Shown here one piece after another: positions 63,512 through 64,000 of a stretch of 64,000 bases of DNA. Under the pieces are notes generated by a model. It did not search any database, was not told where the DNA came from, and saw only the letters and a program-made list of their open reading frames with translations. The position numbers were made by a program, and so were the translations under genes. Position 1 is the stretch's first letter. Each line of letters starts with the position of its first letter. This DNA is from Hyphomicrobiales bacterium (lineage in GTDB: Bacteria > Pseudomonadota > Alphaproteobacteria > Rhizobiales > Rhizobiaceae), in the NCBI GenBank assembly GCA_900468535.1, contig UBTY01000007.1:1-64000 (forward strand), in the 5' to 3' direction.

Positions 63512-64000
63512 ATGCGGTCTCTTGCTTTCGGATTGCTCCTCGGGTGCGCTGGCTTGGCAGCAGGGTTGGTCGTATCCGCATGGGTTGCGGCGGGTCCGTT
63601 GCAATTCCGGCGTATCCCGATCCCTGTAAATCCTGGCACGCGATCGCCAAACGCGGTCGTATGTCAGGACAATGACCGCTGCGACATACCGACTGGCTGT
63701 ATCGCGCCCATCCGGCCACTCAGCCCGCTGGCGGAAGCACTTCCCGATGACGACGCGCATCGGCGTTACGCTAGCGCTCTCAAGGCTTTTCAGCGCTGCC
63801 GGCGGCTGGCCGAACTTGCCGAGCCCCGCGCAACGCCGCAGGTCATCCGAACGGTCGGGACAAGTGACGAGGCATTCTCCTTCGCTGAACTCATGAACCG
63901 TTGGAACGGTGAGTTCCTTTGGGCACCGGCTTCGGCCAGTACTGACATCGTCACGCGATCTGGCGACGAAGCACGCTCTGTCTTTGGTCCCATACCTGAT
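63512..64000 (+). CDS. Exported hypothetical protein, cut by the window end
   Basis: An open frame of 163 codons runs from ATG 63512 to the last base with no stop. It begins with a signal-peptide or lipoprotein-like stretch (MRSLAFGLLLGCAGLAAGL) and then a Cys-containing region (VVCQDNDRCDIPTGCIAP) and an alpha-helical part. The start is 14 bp after the preceding stop, so it probably shares that transcript. No family is recognised. Confidence 0.6.
   Translation, partial: MRSLAFGLLLGCAGLAAGLVVSAWVAAGPLQFRRIPIPVNPGTRSPNAVVCQDNDRCDIPTGCIAPIRPLSPLAEALPDDDAHRRYASALKAFQRCRRLAELAEPRATPQVIRTVGTSDEAFSFAELMNRWNGEFLWAPASASTDIVTRSGDEARSVFGPIPD

Noticed and set aside
1..64000. CRISPR arrays, tRNA or rRNA genes, insertion sequences, prophage or attachment sites
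   Set aside because: I saw no regularly spaced repeats, no tRNA-like cloverleaf, no transposase or integrase motifs and no long direct repeats by eye. A dedicated search could still find a small RNA.

Overview
The window is about 60% GC and gene-dense, with a gene set typical of Rhizobiaceae (Rhizobium / Ensifer / Agrobacterium type). It has many high-affinity ABC importers, a celABC-type cellulose operon, a class III cyclase fused to TolB-like and TPR parts, small exported proteins ending near TTGSI, and enzymes for plant-derived sugars. I saw no rRNA, tRNA, CRISPR array, transposase or phage gene. The assignment to a family rests on gene content only.

Layout. (1) 1-8226, plus strand: an amide-utilisation operon. 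A promoter and an RNA leader ending in a strong intrinsic terminator precede amiC (amide sensor) and amiR (ANTAR antiterminator), then two Dpp/Opp-type permeases, a periplasmic binding protein, an acetamidase/formamidase and a fused double ATPase. (2) 8552-13564, plus: a yhiI-rbbA-yhhJ-type efflux operon. (3) 13589-25102, minus: a nine-gene polyol/sugar operon with a ribose-type ABC importer, SorC-family regulator, aldo/keto reductase, GlpD/EryB-like dehydrogenase, LsrF-like aldolase, LyxK/EryA-like kinase and GMC oxidoreductase. (4) 25422-30180: four small orphan genes, a cyclase-TPR protein and a COG4529-type flavoprotein. (5) 30660-38099, plus: the cellulose operon bcsA-bcsB-bcsZ plus a secreted repeat protein. 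(6) 38386-49936: tail-specific protease Prc, an inositol-monophosphatase-family enzyme, a putrescine/iron-type ABC importer with a glycerophosphodiesterase-like enzyme, a PAS-GGDEF cyclase, and a proline-iminopeptidase-like hydrolase. (7) 50008-57365: a GH127 beta-L-arabinofuranosidase with its own ABC importer, divergent from a LacI regulator whose promoter carries two matching operators. (8) 57381-64000: a TonB-dependent receptor translationally coupled to a di-heme cytochrome c peroxidase-like protein, divergent from an HELGH metallopeptidase, a secreted SnoaL-like protein and a secreted protein cut by the window end.

How it fits together. Most of the window is uptake and catabolism of particular plant or soil compounds (amides, polyols, arabinofuranosides, possibly glycerophosphodiesters), each with a dedicated regulator. 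A cross-cutting pattern is that three of the four ABC binding-protein genes are followed by a perfect 11-bp intercistronic hairpin. The fourth overlaps its permease gene. The most unusual parts are the AmiC/AmiR leader controlling a transporter operon, the Lsr/erythritol-hybrid operon, and the TonB / di-heme / metallopeptidase cluster with nested palindromes between the divergent units.
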